DNA of 64,000 bases. Origin: Sipunculus nudus (taxonomy: Eukaryota > Annelida > Sipuncula > Golfingiida > Sipunculidae). Location: positions 40,286,527 through 40,350,526 of the forward strand of contig CM049308.1 in assembly GCA_026874595.1 (NCBI GenBank). The letters run 5' to 3'. A model generated the notes under the pieces. It had not been told where the DNA came from, searched no databases, and worked only from the letters and a program-made list of their open reading frames with translations. This document shows positions 33,301 through 46,152 of the stretch, piece after piece (position 1 is the stretch's first letter; each line of letters begins with the position of its first letter). The translations under genes were made by a program, and so were the position numbers.

Positions 33301-34030
33301 CTCTTGTGCGAGGGAATGCTTCGGTTTGTGGTGCCCTTGTTGTTAGACGTATACAGAACAGGTTGATAGGAGGAAGATATGAAAGATGAATTAAATGTAC
33401 GTGTTAAGGCAAATGTCAGGCCAAACATGCTTAAAACCGTCACTGACAGCAGAGGTTATACATATTTATAATAGTCCTTAAACCTACGCTTAACCACACA
33501 GACATTCTGTCTTTGCATAAGGCAGTTCGGCTGTTTTCGGTGGTAACCATCACGCAATTCATAAAACAGGCAAAAATTATGTGTACATTAAAAAAAATAT
33601 GTTCACATATCGGCGCGGTCACTGCAGGATTGATAACTCTAAAAATGAGGTATGGTACAGAGTCATACGCAACGCAATTTCAGAGAAATTTGAATGAAAA
33701 GGTAGACTGAATTCCTTTCATAAGTATTAGAAGAAGAAAAGATAACAATGTATCAATAATGAAGTTTCTTTAGAAACTAGGCATACATTTTGTTGCAACA
33801 GTTAAAACTGCAAACATCCATGCATTGGAAATGTGGTATATATATTTATTTGCATTAACAGGACGGTTGTAATTTAACAAAACATAATGGCCAATATGAG
33901 GCTTTTATCGCATAATGATATATAATTTGTGTGTGTCTAAAAATGGACCGGACACTTTTCTTATAATTCTAAAGACCGTACAACATGATACAAAAAATGT
34001 TTTTTTTTAACAGATGCATAAGTGACTTGC

Positions 34031-37000
34031 TCACGAAAACCTTTGTTTGTTTAACTGATTTGGAATAAATGTGACACAAATGTTGGATAGTAGAAAGAAA
34101 AAGCTATACATAACAAACACCAGGTTAACATCGAAAGGAAATCCGATTTCAGCGCCGGTGTTGATTGACCAGGCAAAAATGGCACCGCCAATTGTTGGTG
34201 CAGTTCCCCTGAAACATTGAAAAATCTATTAATTACTGTAAATGCATGGTTTATTATCTGTATGCAGTTAATTGCTTCTGAATTAATTACATCACCTTAA
34301 AATACCACAAGGAGAGGTCCTTGCGGTCCTGAAAACAATATTCAGTTCCTTGTGAAATGAAATGCCAAAAGATCATTATAGCGGGTTCCACTAATATACT
34401 AAAGAATATATTTTCGTTTGCTGCCACACAGTCACTGTATACTAATTAAGGTTGGGAGATGAGATTCTCTATCTGTCTTTAATAAATATGCGGTTTATCT
34501 ATTCATTTAAGTACTACTATTTTAAATGATGATGACTGGATATAACTTAAAATCACTGAAACTTTTTTATGGTTTCATCAAAGCATGTAAAATAAAAAAA
34601 AGCTTGCAGATTTCATGTTATACTACACATCTACTCAAATGTGTGTATATATATAATATATATTATTTATGTATTTTTAACATATTTTATGTAAATTATT
34701 TATTTATTATAACATTTTACATATAAATGGTGTGTGCCCGAGACATATGACCCACCCCATCCCCCCGCTAGAAAAATATCCTGGATCCGCGCCTGCTTTT
34801 GGTAATCCACCAATATAGAAACCGCGCTAGAATATCCCAAAGACGGTATTTCATAAATCCACCTGAAAAAGGCCGACAAAGTAGCTCTTATACCATTGGC
34901 CGCGCCTGTATCTTCCCGTCTAACAGCGTTTATAGCGAGTATATTAATGGCTGAGACAGTTGTCATGGAAAGCATAGACTCAATGCCCATCAGAGTTGCA
35001 ACGATGGCGATCTGAGCTGTCGAGCTTCAGTATAAAAATTATTTTGGAAAATCTTTATTTCGGAAAAAAACAGAAATGTGTCATTAGTATATATTTGTTC
35101 CATTCGCTGTAATTTTATACAACGTTAAGATTATTTCAAAGTGACATGGACAGGTAGGTACGTACGCCAGCAAATACTACCAAATGCCAACACCCGAGAC
35201 ATGCATGAAGAGTGCCTGGCATTTATTATTAGATCTAATTGTACAATCAATGTAGAAAAATAAAAAAAAGTTTATTTTTTCATAAACGCGAACTCATTGC
35301 TGGTTGTGGATGCTGAACTGGATTACCTAGTTATATAAACTGAATTTGAAAATCCTGTTAATTATTTACAAGTTCTCATAAAAGGTTTGTGAAACAGTCA
35401 TAAAACCATCGAGCGATCTAAGAAATAAACATTGAATTGGATATAACACTTTTAATTACCTTGAATGCAGACATCTTAAGGTTGGTAGTATTGGAATGAG
35501 AAAGATATGAACCATTATTGTATACTGAGCGACCTGAAATTAAAAAAGAGAAAACATTTCTTTCTTTCTTTAACAAAGCTATAAAGACGAAAACGTGGGA
35601 AACAGTTCTCACTATAGGTAAATACTTTGTAAACTTTGGCCTATAGACTCTGTATTTATATAATAAATTATACTCCATCTTCGGCAATATTAGAAATGTT
35701 ACCCTAGAGATATTACCTTTTTAGCTCCCAGCCACTTCTCTAAAGGCGGAAAGAATAATGGAGTCAACACAAACATCGGAAGTGACGCCAGTCCTATCAC
35801 TCTCCCGATTTGATCAGTTCTAAAGTGCAATCCACCTGAAGCAAACGGACCAATAATATTTGTAATAAAGTAAATTAACCACCATGTGACATAGAAGGAT
35901 GCGACAAAACATCTGCAGCAATGAATTTGTTATATAAAAAGCACTATTTACACATTGAGACAAATTTCCAAACATGCTCTTTTATAATAACGATAGTGTA
36001 TATGGAAACAAATTTCTATCAGTATGCCCATAACTTGTTACGAGAGGGTAATATGTTTCATTGGATTCATATTGTAGCTTTGAATTTTATATGAATGATT
36101 CTTATTTATAGCCACAAGGCCTCTCAATCCTAAAATTGTTGAGAACAATAACAATTAGTTTTCTGCGCACGTTGTATATGTTGTTTTTGCGATGTATTAT
36201 AATATACTTTATTCATAACTTCACTAGGAGTTTATGTATACCGTTTCATATCTCGTACCGGAACACAAAAGAAAAGGCAAAGCGAAACTCGTGCGAATGG
36301 ATCGGTGACTCTCACCTCACGTAACTGATCTTTGCCGTTTAGTTTGTGTTTTGGTAGATATCATATGGACTGGACTGAATAAAGTTGATAAAAAAACACT
36401 GAATAAACATTCGGAACTTCTGCTTTATTATTCAGTCTTATACTGAAAAACACCAGTAACAGAACAAAATCTGCTTTACACGCTTAAGCCACAGGCGTTT
36501 GAATTGCTATTAGTGTAGATTTCGGTTTAATTTGTTACTTTTATTGGTCCTTTCCCTATAACTATCACTTATCTGACATTTTCCTAGCTTTTTTCACACT
36601 ATATGGTCCATCTCTTCATTATTTACCTAATATTTGATATTAGATGGACCATACAGTGCGAAAAAAAACAGTGTTTACATGCAGGGTTTAACTTAAATGA
36701 ACTGGGAGATTAAAGAATGATTTTGTGTGTTTGTATTACGAAAAACAGACTGACGTTTTATTTTTGTTCCAAACGTTAATGCTTTACTCGTTAACCTACT
36801 AAAATAATTTACTTTTACTTTAATGCAAAAGAGCCGATAAAAAAATTTCTAAACAGCTGAATTCAGATTGACAAGTGAATCAATATGTTCATGTGGTACG
36901 CTTCCTATTTAAAAATGATTGTTACTTATGCGTAAAATATACGACACTTTTCTCACCGAGTCTCGTCACGGTGGAGCTCCATATCGTGACAGCGTCTTCA

Positions 37001-40000
37001 AGTCCAACGTAGCTGAACCCTTGTATTGATTCGGCACCTATTGTTAATCTAACTTCTTTTATTCTGCAAAAGCAAGTCGTTGATGAATACAACTGTTAAG
37101 AAATTCATCAGACATAATTTTTTAAGTTTGAACTACATCATTTAACATGAACGTGGTTTTGAGTAAAGTAAAATCGGTTCGAGAAATATAAACGCTGAAT
37201 TAAAATACTGATGATTAAAAAAGAAATATGATTGACATGTACCTTAACAGACGACACAATTTCGAATTCGAGACACATCCAGTTTTCTTCTTTTCTGTTG
37301 AGAGGAGAACAAACTATAAACAGCTTGCTTAAACGTTCACAACGAATAAGATCCCTTATATAAGTCCAGGATCAGTTGTCATTCCGTGGGAATTTCATGA
37401 AGAAAGCTGGCAACATACATCATTTTAAAGCTTATAACCTCAGCAATCTGAAAATCCATGTTGCCAGTCTTTCCTAAACTTTCAAGGTCACCAAACAAGG
37501 TCAAGGTCATGGCTTATAATATATTTTGAATTTTACCAGTGTCAGTTGTCATTCCATCTGTAATTTCATGAAAATAACTGGCAACATAAATAATTTTTAA
37601 GATTTTAACATTATTAATCTGAAAATCTACGTTGCAGTTTTCTCTTAACAGCTTCAAGGTCACCAAACAAGGTCAAGATTACGGGTTTTGATATTTATTT
37701 AATTTTTCCATAGTTAGTTGTAATGCGTTTGGAATTTCATGAAAATAACTGACAACATACATGATTTTAAAGCTCTACCCTTATCTGTCTACAAACGTAT
37801 GCTGCCACATTTTGTTTTGTAAGATAAAGTTCAATAAACAAGGTCAAGGTCATGACTTTTTATATTTTTAACTCGGCCCTCTGACATAAGAGTGCCTTAA
37901 ATCCTTCAATGAGGAACACACTTTAAGGCTCTATGAGGATGCATATTGTTACGGGGTGACATAAAAGCGGACCGAACTGTCTCGGTAATGAAGCTTGCTT
38001 TTCTAGCGAAGCGGTTGCCACGCCGGACTTGTGCGACTGGGTTCGACTCCCGGATCGGCCCAGGATTTTCCCCTCATTTATTTGTCTTCGTAACAAAATG
38101 GGGGTTCGTCCGGGATGCAGTAAAACTTTGTGGCCCAGGGAATAAGCTCACCAAAGTGTGACTCCTGGGATAATTTGTCTTGTTCTGATAGCAGAACGCT
38201 CTTAAGGGGGTGTGTTACGGGGTGACATAAAAACGGACCGAACTGTCTCGGTAATGAAGCTGCTATTTTAGCGCCACCTACCTGGGTTCGACTCCCGGAT
38301 CGGCCCAGGATTTCCCCTCATTTATTTGAGTTCGTAACAATATATTTTCGTCATTTTTGACAACGCGTCATGGCTTAAAAGTACGCTGCCACTTGACATA
38401 AAGCAGACTTGTTTAGTATACTTTCTAACAACATCTAGCATGAGTGGGAAAAAATCGGTTTAACTCAGCAAATTGGTAAATCCCTCTAGTTGTTTGTTGA
38501 ATTTCTGACCGCGTGAATACAAGCATGGCTCGCACTTAATATTGGATGATAACTCACTTACTTGCACGCGATACCGGAAATGACTCATCACCATACTCAG
38601 GGAGTTTCAATCTGGTTTTTGAGTTCACGTGATTTATTTTGTGTTAATTCATCATTCATAGATAAACTGTAAGAATATGGGCTGTTTACCACGATATGAA
38701 TACATCATGATTAAAGGCAATTGCAATGCATTCCTCCGTATGGCTTTAATTACGAATCTAGTGAGACTTACCAGCCCAATACAAGTGCCTACTGTGTCGT
38801 GTATTCACGGCTTATTGTAAATTAGAATATGGGTAGTTGGCAAATGACTACGTGTATCCAAAGAATCACAATCAATCGTAAATTGAGGCATAAAATTGAT
38901 TCCTGCCGTGAGAGCACTCTAGATTTCTGGCTTCAAATATGCTAAAGTATCCCAAGATGCACAGACAGACATCAAAACATTTTTTTGTAGATCTTTGTAT
39001 CCGCCTTTGTATGATTCAAAGATATACACGAGCTTTGATCATGAGATATGCGATTATCACAAAACAATAAAAGCACGGAAGAACAAAATGCATGAACGGT
39101 TGCATGGGGCGCCACCAGTCTTGCATGAGAGAAAGCTACTCAAGATAGCATGGATTTGCTATATCTCAGGTGGATACGTGAAACCACTCCTAGGATAAAT
39201 GCATTGATGTTGTCTATGCATTTAATCAATGAACCGAGATTGAGAGAGTGTTACACCACTCCTTGGATATCTGTGATTTTCACCGAAAATAGATGCACGT
39301 TTGGACATCACGCAAAAGCAGTTGCAGGTAAGGTCACTTGTCATGGATATGGGAAAAGCTATCTATATATATGCAAAATTTCAGGTCGATACGTCAGAAC
39401 TTCAGTGATATAAGTGCATGGCTGTATCATAAGAATACGTGATTGTAGGTGGCGCTGCATGTTTTATGTACGAGAAAGTTCTAAAAGATGGATGAACCTT
39501 CAACATTCCGGGCCAATTACATCTAATCACTCCTGAAGTGTGTGCGACTTAAACAATAGATCTACTCCGGAACTGTCCACTGATGAGGGCCATCTGGTAG
39601 GTTAAGCCTGCTTGTAGTACAAAAAGAGCTTGCTACAGCACGCCCTGGTCATATTATATAGCATTTATCCTGTTAATAAAAGTCAGCTACTTCCTGTTAT
39701 TAAAAAAGGCCTATGACTCGTGTTTTAATGGCTCGATACCTTAAGTTACAAACACTTGTCTGAACCATGTTGAAATCACTTAAAATTACAATTTATATTT
39801 TAAATCTGCCAATCAGGTTGATTTAAACCAGATATATCATCAACCTCAAGGTGAGGTCATAAACCTCAGGGTGAGAGGAACCAAAACATTAGCAACCACC
39901 CCATCAGAAACTGAGTCACATTCGAATATTATACATATGAAATATATAATACATTTGATTTGTCTGTGTTGTGTCTACTTGGTGCCATCATATGACCCTA

Positions 40001-41970
40001 AGTAATCACCGGTGTATAATCTTTATTAATTCTTTGGTAATGTCAGTCAGTGGGAAATGGAACTTAGTTGTTTCATAAATGATGAAATCTTCAGTAAATG
40101 TTAAATTTTTTTTTCACTATGACTTGATCAAATTATTAATATAACTTCATAATATTGACTATTATTTTTTATCTTAATTTATGCTTATAGCTGATCTTAT
40201 TCTCTAAATATGTTAATAGTTTGCTATACTTTTACAACGAGCGGTTAAGGATCTAGTGTTAAAAGTTTAGCAGGTGTTAGGTAATTAATCTTTAAAAGTC
40301 ATTATGTTTGAAAGATGTAATTGATATTTTCCAAAGTACTGTCATTAATCCAATAATTCCCTAATTGATAGATAAAAACATCTAGTCAAAAAATAGGCAT
40401 GATATACACTGTCTCTGTCTTGTTTACATTCATGAGGTGATAAGCTCATGTATACAGTCTGATCTATTTCTCCTGTGATATCAATTTGGGATTTTATTAA
40501 ATCTCACGGATTAGGCGTTAGTTGCCTATGTTATCCATCTGGTAGCATTTGATTCTAATCATCCATGGTCATTTAGAGATAAATCTAAGTGATAGGGACC
40601 CTAGATTATAAACACAGCCCTATGTCCAGCCTACTGCTGTGGGTCACAGTCTCCGGCAACCAGACACTGTTTGTACCATCTGCAGGCCTGTGGTCAGCTT
40701 GCAGGGAGTTCCGGATAAGGTCTATTGCAGGGATGAAAACGATTTTAGATGGCGCCACTAGTCATAGGTAGGAGGTAAAGGTATATAAGATCTATGGTCA
40801 TGCAAAATATTTGACCAATACATCAAACCACTCCAGATATATGTAAACAGACGCATAGACGCACCACACAAAAAAGACTATTTGGCGGCAGCAGTCTTTC
40901 TCAGGCACCAGTTCCCATTTGACGCAATAAGAGTGTATTGGGAAGACCTGTCTAGCGGCTTCAGAGGAGTTCTTCGTAGGTGGAGAAAAATTCGTTTCGG
41001 CGGACAAAATGTTGTTAATAATCTATTATACATCTTACTTGACTTCGTTTAAATAACGGTGTTCAGTACTCGGTTTTCAAAGCAGATTAAAAGTCAAATG
41101 CACCATCCCGTCTGACTGGTTGAAAGTGAAGTCGGGCTCGAGCCAGTAACAGGTCTCCGGAATATCCGGAGCGCACTGGCTCCCTCAGCAACGACAGAGG
41201 TCGACAGATTGAGTCGGCATACCTTTATTTATTTAAGGGGAAAATAGAAGATACTGATAGAGTTGAAGATAGCAGTGAGAGAGGCAGAGGAAGCCGGAGA
41301 ACCCGGAGAGAACCACCGACCTTGGATGAGCCACTATAACCCACTGCCATGATTAAAAGTCAAATGCACCATCCCGTACGCAGTCTATATTCGCTAAAGT
41401 GTTGGACTTTGGTGCTGAAGTTCCCTAGTTCGCCCTCAGCCATATTGTCTCAAATGTCAAAATTTCAACATAACCTCAGATTCTGCTGGAATGGCTAAAC
41501 TATAAATAATATGATTTCTGATTTATCCTTAGCCCCATGATAAAATCCTTAAATCTTAATATAAAAAATGCTCGGTACTGTCAATAATGTCAAATAAAAT
41601 GTATGACCACCGTCATCTTCACTTGACAGACAGGGTCACTAATAACCATAAGACCTATCCTTTAAAATGTTGTATTTCACATTCTGTTTACCATTTAAGG
41701 ATCTTGACTGTGAGAAATGGATATAAATAATACAGTATGTACCTTTAGAGATCAATGTCGTCTTTGAGCTGAATGGTTGACCGTCTGTGCCATCCAATTT
41801 GTGTTTTTTCATATTGGGCGTTGAGTGCTTTCTTGTATAGTTAAACATTCTCTGCATAATGGACTCTTGCTCCGATTGCCGTTTTGGGCTAATAATATGA
41901 TAATGATTATAGAATTATATAGTAATTATAGATTATAAAGCTGCTCAATCAAGGCTACCCTTTCAAGGTA

Positions 41971-42030
<60 letters not shown>

Positions 42031-42149
42031 AGCCGATCATCAGGTGAATGTGGCTAGAAATGGATTGATTTCTAACCACATTCACCTGATGATCAGGTCT
42101 TATTCCGTGAAACAGACTGTAGTGAATTAACAGTATTGTTGTTCTTAAG

Positions 42150-42203
<54 letters not shown>

Positions 42204-44334
42204 CTTATTTATATATATATATATACTAGTATATAAGAAAGTACAAATACACATACATGCAAGCATCCGCCATGATGGGGTTCTTATTGTGGGATGCTCC
42301 GAAAACCGTGCTTGTTTTCATTTATTCGGCCCATGTTCCCTCTTTCATTCGTGCATAAGTTACTTTACAATTATGAATGTTCTTTGATGACATTCCTTAA
42401 TCCTCACGATGTGCCGGGTCCACACCAAAATCTAATTGGTTCTTCCTTGGCCCTTCCCAAAATGCCCTGAAAACTTTATGACATTCCGTTCATGACTGGG
42501 TGAGTTATGTTGTAAACAAACACACACAAACACACAAAGGAACGAGGATGAATGCCTAACCTCCAGGCGGAGGTAAAAAAAATGGTGGATTTGGTAGGGA
42601 TATATCATCTGTGAAGAAATTATTATTTTTCTTTAAAAAGCAACCAATTCCTTAGCTGCTCATCCACCATGTACACATACTTTGGGCATGATGCTTTACA
42701 GATCTCAGAAGTCGCAATTATTTAAAGTGCTGCTGCATGATGTCATTAATTTAAGGCAGACTTACCTGAATGCTTTGGTTTCATTCAAAAAGATTAGATT
42801 TAAAAGACTAGAAGACCAAAGGAATATTGCCGTTAGAAGCGAAGGCAGCAAAAACGGATGGATTCCAAACAACCCTTTCTGAGAGAACACATGTGGATAT
42901 TTGTCCGCAGGTTCGGCCAGGTAACCTGTTAAGGAAATCAGACAGATGCATTAGATAGGTGCCCAGCTTAATTAACTTTATCATTCTCCACCCTGAATTA
43001 CTACCTACGGCTGGAACTACGAATGTGCTACATTATAACCATACAGAACAGGTCTTATCAGAAGAATACCTTTAAACATATTTTTATGTATTTATGACGG
43101 AACAAAAATAAAAGAAAGTTTTTGTCTTTGCGGAGGTAGTCGTCAGGCGAGACTCCCCTATATATATATTTATATGTTATAATATTGGCAAGATTTTCTA
43201 TGACCGTCCAAATACATACCTGCTAATAGAGGTCCACAGAAGACTCCCATGCCCCACCCTACCACTGAAAGCACCATGCCAAGTCCTTGATTGGTGTCGT
43301 CACATACATCATATATCAACGCGTTCTGCACGCCCTGGATGCCTTTCAAAATAAAATATTGAGACATATTACTTATCATAAAATATGGTGATTTCTTAAG
43401 TATATTTTACATTAATTTTTTCTTTTCGGTGATAGATTGACGCCATGTAAATATACAGAAAGGTGCACAGTGTTCTCGTGCGCTACATTTTCCTCATCGC
43501 TTTAAATAATTGGTAACTATTGAACCTACTGTTGGCAGTTCCGCTGACCAGCCGTGTTAATAAAGCAACTGGAAGTGACTTAGCGAAACCGAATGCAAAA
43601 TCCAAGCTTCCAACTATTGCTGGGGAAAGAATCATGATTGGTCTTCTTCCAATATAGTCCGACAGCAAGCCCATGGGGTAGCTATAAAAGTAAATATTAA
43701 TGAAAATGAAACGTTTAGTTCAGCATCAAAATATTAAATTAATAGGGACTTAACTCGTTTCTCCTTATTTCATAATTATTTCGCAACAGAAAAACTAAAA
43801 AAATATATAGAAAATGCTTAAATGACGTCACTTTGTTACCCATAAACTAATTAACAGAAGCCTGTCTTAGATGTATCCTATAATCAGGTATACCTCAGGT
43901 CAACTCTCTTAGAGAAGTGATTCACCTTTTCCTATATCAACGCTTTTAACTTTAAAATTTTTAAAAAGGGGAATTTTTTAATCTGTGTAAAGTGTATTCC
44001 CCTTGTAACCTATTCACAATCGGAGGATATGTTGCCCTGTGAGGAGATTTTAATTTTATGCAATCAGGATCCAGGAGACAATATTTTCATTTATGAGGAA
44101 TTTATTTAATCAACGAACACTTAAAAAACATGCGTACCCTCCAAAAGCTCTGCCCAAAAACAGGCTTGATAAAACTAGGCCCACATAAAAACCTTTGATT
44201 TCTTCACGGTAACCGAAGCTCTGGAAATGAATATTCATGAGATATTATGCTATTTATGCATCGGTATGAATAACATGAACACTGCCCTTTGGTTAATGTG
44301 CAATAGACTAGGCTACTGAAACGCAAATACTTAC

Positions 44335-44382
<48 letters not shown>

Positions 44383-44504
44383 CGCAAATTGCCTTAATGG
44401 TGAGTTTATAACGCTGTAGGCGTTTTTTTTTTTCAATTTCCCATAAAAAAATCAAATATTATCCATATATAGTATCCATATATCCTCTCCTTCTGTGTCT
44501 CTGC

Positions 44505-44539
<35 letters not shown>

Positions 44540-44614
44540 ATCACTCTCTCTGATCTAAACGTTTTTATTCCCCATGGAACAATCGAATGTTATCCAAATA
44601 TGTTATCCATAGAT

Positions 44615-44662
<48 letters not shown>

Positions 44663-46110
44663 TTTTTATGACGCATCTTGAAATTTGTAGGTACCGTTTT
44701 ATGCCACATGCCTTTTTTAATTCTCCTTGGAACATCCATATATTGTCCGTATATATCACTATCCATATCAAAAGCAATACTCACCAGAACCATGTCGGGC
44801 GCAAAGGGGAACGGAAAGGTAATGCTGAAACCGGCGCACATCTAAAAGGGAATGTAAACAATTTTAAACATGAAACTTGAAAAACTAGAAATATGCGTTC
44901 TAATGAATGCAAGCCTCCGCCACTCATTTATCCGGTCAAAATTCCCAGATTCGTGCATTAAATGAATGTACATTAGTGAATATTCCTTGATGACGTTCCT
45001 GGATCCGGAGGATTGGCCGGACCTACGCCAAAATCAATCGGTTCTTTCTTGGCCCATCCAGAAATGTCTTGAAAATTTAATTAGATTCCGTTTATGAAGC
45101 GTGAGCTCTGTTATGAACAAACACACATTAACAGACGAACGTGGATGAACGCATACGCTCCTGGCGGAGGCAATGATTTATATAAGAGAATCACCACTGC
45201 ATGTTGCGAAGGGAATCTGAGTAATGCAAGAAATATAACAAGAACATGTGTACTTTGTCCTTAAAGATTTGCCTGAGAACTTGGTTAGGGCGTATTGAAT
45301 TTTACATACCAGTTTAAAAAAAAAACTCGGGTGTATTGAATTCCTATAGGGCGTTGGAAAGAGCTATTTATTTACTTATTGACTACCGGTACTTAAATTA
45401 AGGTAAATGCAGGAGTACACCTTTTGAGCGGAGAAGTACCTTTTAACTGGAAAAGTCTCCGACCGAGCAAAGTTATTGATTCCTTTAATAAGCATCGATA
45501 TCGAAAATAAAGCTCATTTGATTACAGTATACAGTCTTACACTTCTGAATTCGTTAAAAAGGAACGGTTCCGTAAACGCCCATGTGATGAATTTGTATTG
45601 AGGATGTTACATATTCCAATCGTTTTGTACAATAACACCGACAGCACACAGTGTAGTCAACAGTACATAGTGTAGTCAATAGGACAAAGTCTAGTCAACC
45701 GGAATATAATACACACGATTGTATGCTTATCCTTACGACCCGCATTTGGCCACAGACGTTCGTTTGGTTTAATTTTATATAACATATCTTAAGCAAAAAT
45801 AAATTAATAAATAAATAACAGGCATGGTTCTCAGGCACCGCCCGCGTCAATTTTAATCCCCGCATCGAAAACAAAAATATTTTGATTTTCATCTATCAAG
45901 AAGATAAAATAATACAATTTTGATAAGATTTCCTTTTTTATGTAGTGCTTTTACCTGTTCAGGAAAAAAATTCTGTAATTTTCATGCTTTTTCCTGATCA
46001 TACGACATTTTTATCGAAACATACCCAAAAAATGTAAAAATAAAATATTGGCGGCCCGCCCGCACTGATTTCTGAAAAAAGTGCCCTGAGAACCATACCT
46101 TATTTTACCT

Positions 46111-46152
<42 letters not shown>

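Larger units (their letters stand above)
29207..34030. other. intergenic region between transporter copies A and B
   Basis: No gene was recognised. Contents: an ATT run (about 29240-29272), (CT)n at 29386-29441, a C-run at about 29709, (TA)n at 30040-30086, a ~32-37 bp minisatellite at about 30570-30815, a fragment of the GGAC-tailed array at about 31960-32110, and a GTCCGTC-headed array at 32215-33300. The 29.2-29.6 kb part should contain the copy A promoter, but no core element is convincing. On the - strand an AATAAA (33850-33845) about 180 bases after the copy B stop could be its poly(A) signal. Confidence 0.45.

Noticed and set aside
38000-38068. Bona fide tRNA gene
   Set aside because: A and B boxes are present and a T-arm can be drawn (CTGGG/CCCGG), but no matching 7-bp acceptor stem is found, and the sequence is part of a duplicated LTR.
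37946-38161. Protein-coding frame across the TRIM left LTR and internal region
   Set aside because: It crosses LTR, PBS and internal DNA. LTR landmarks explain the sequence and there is no gag or pol similarity.
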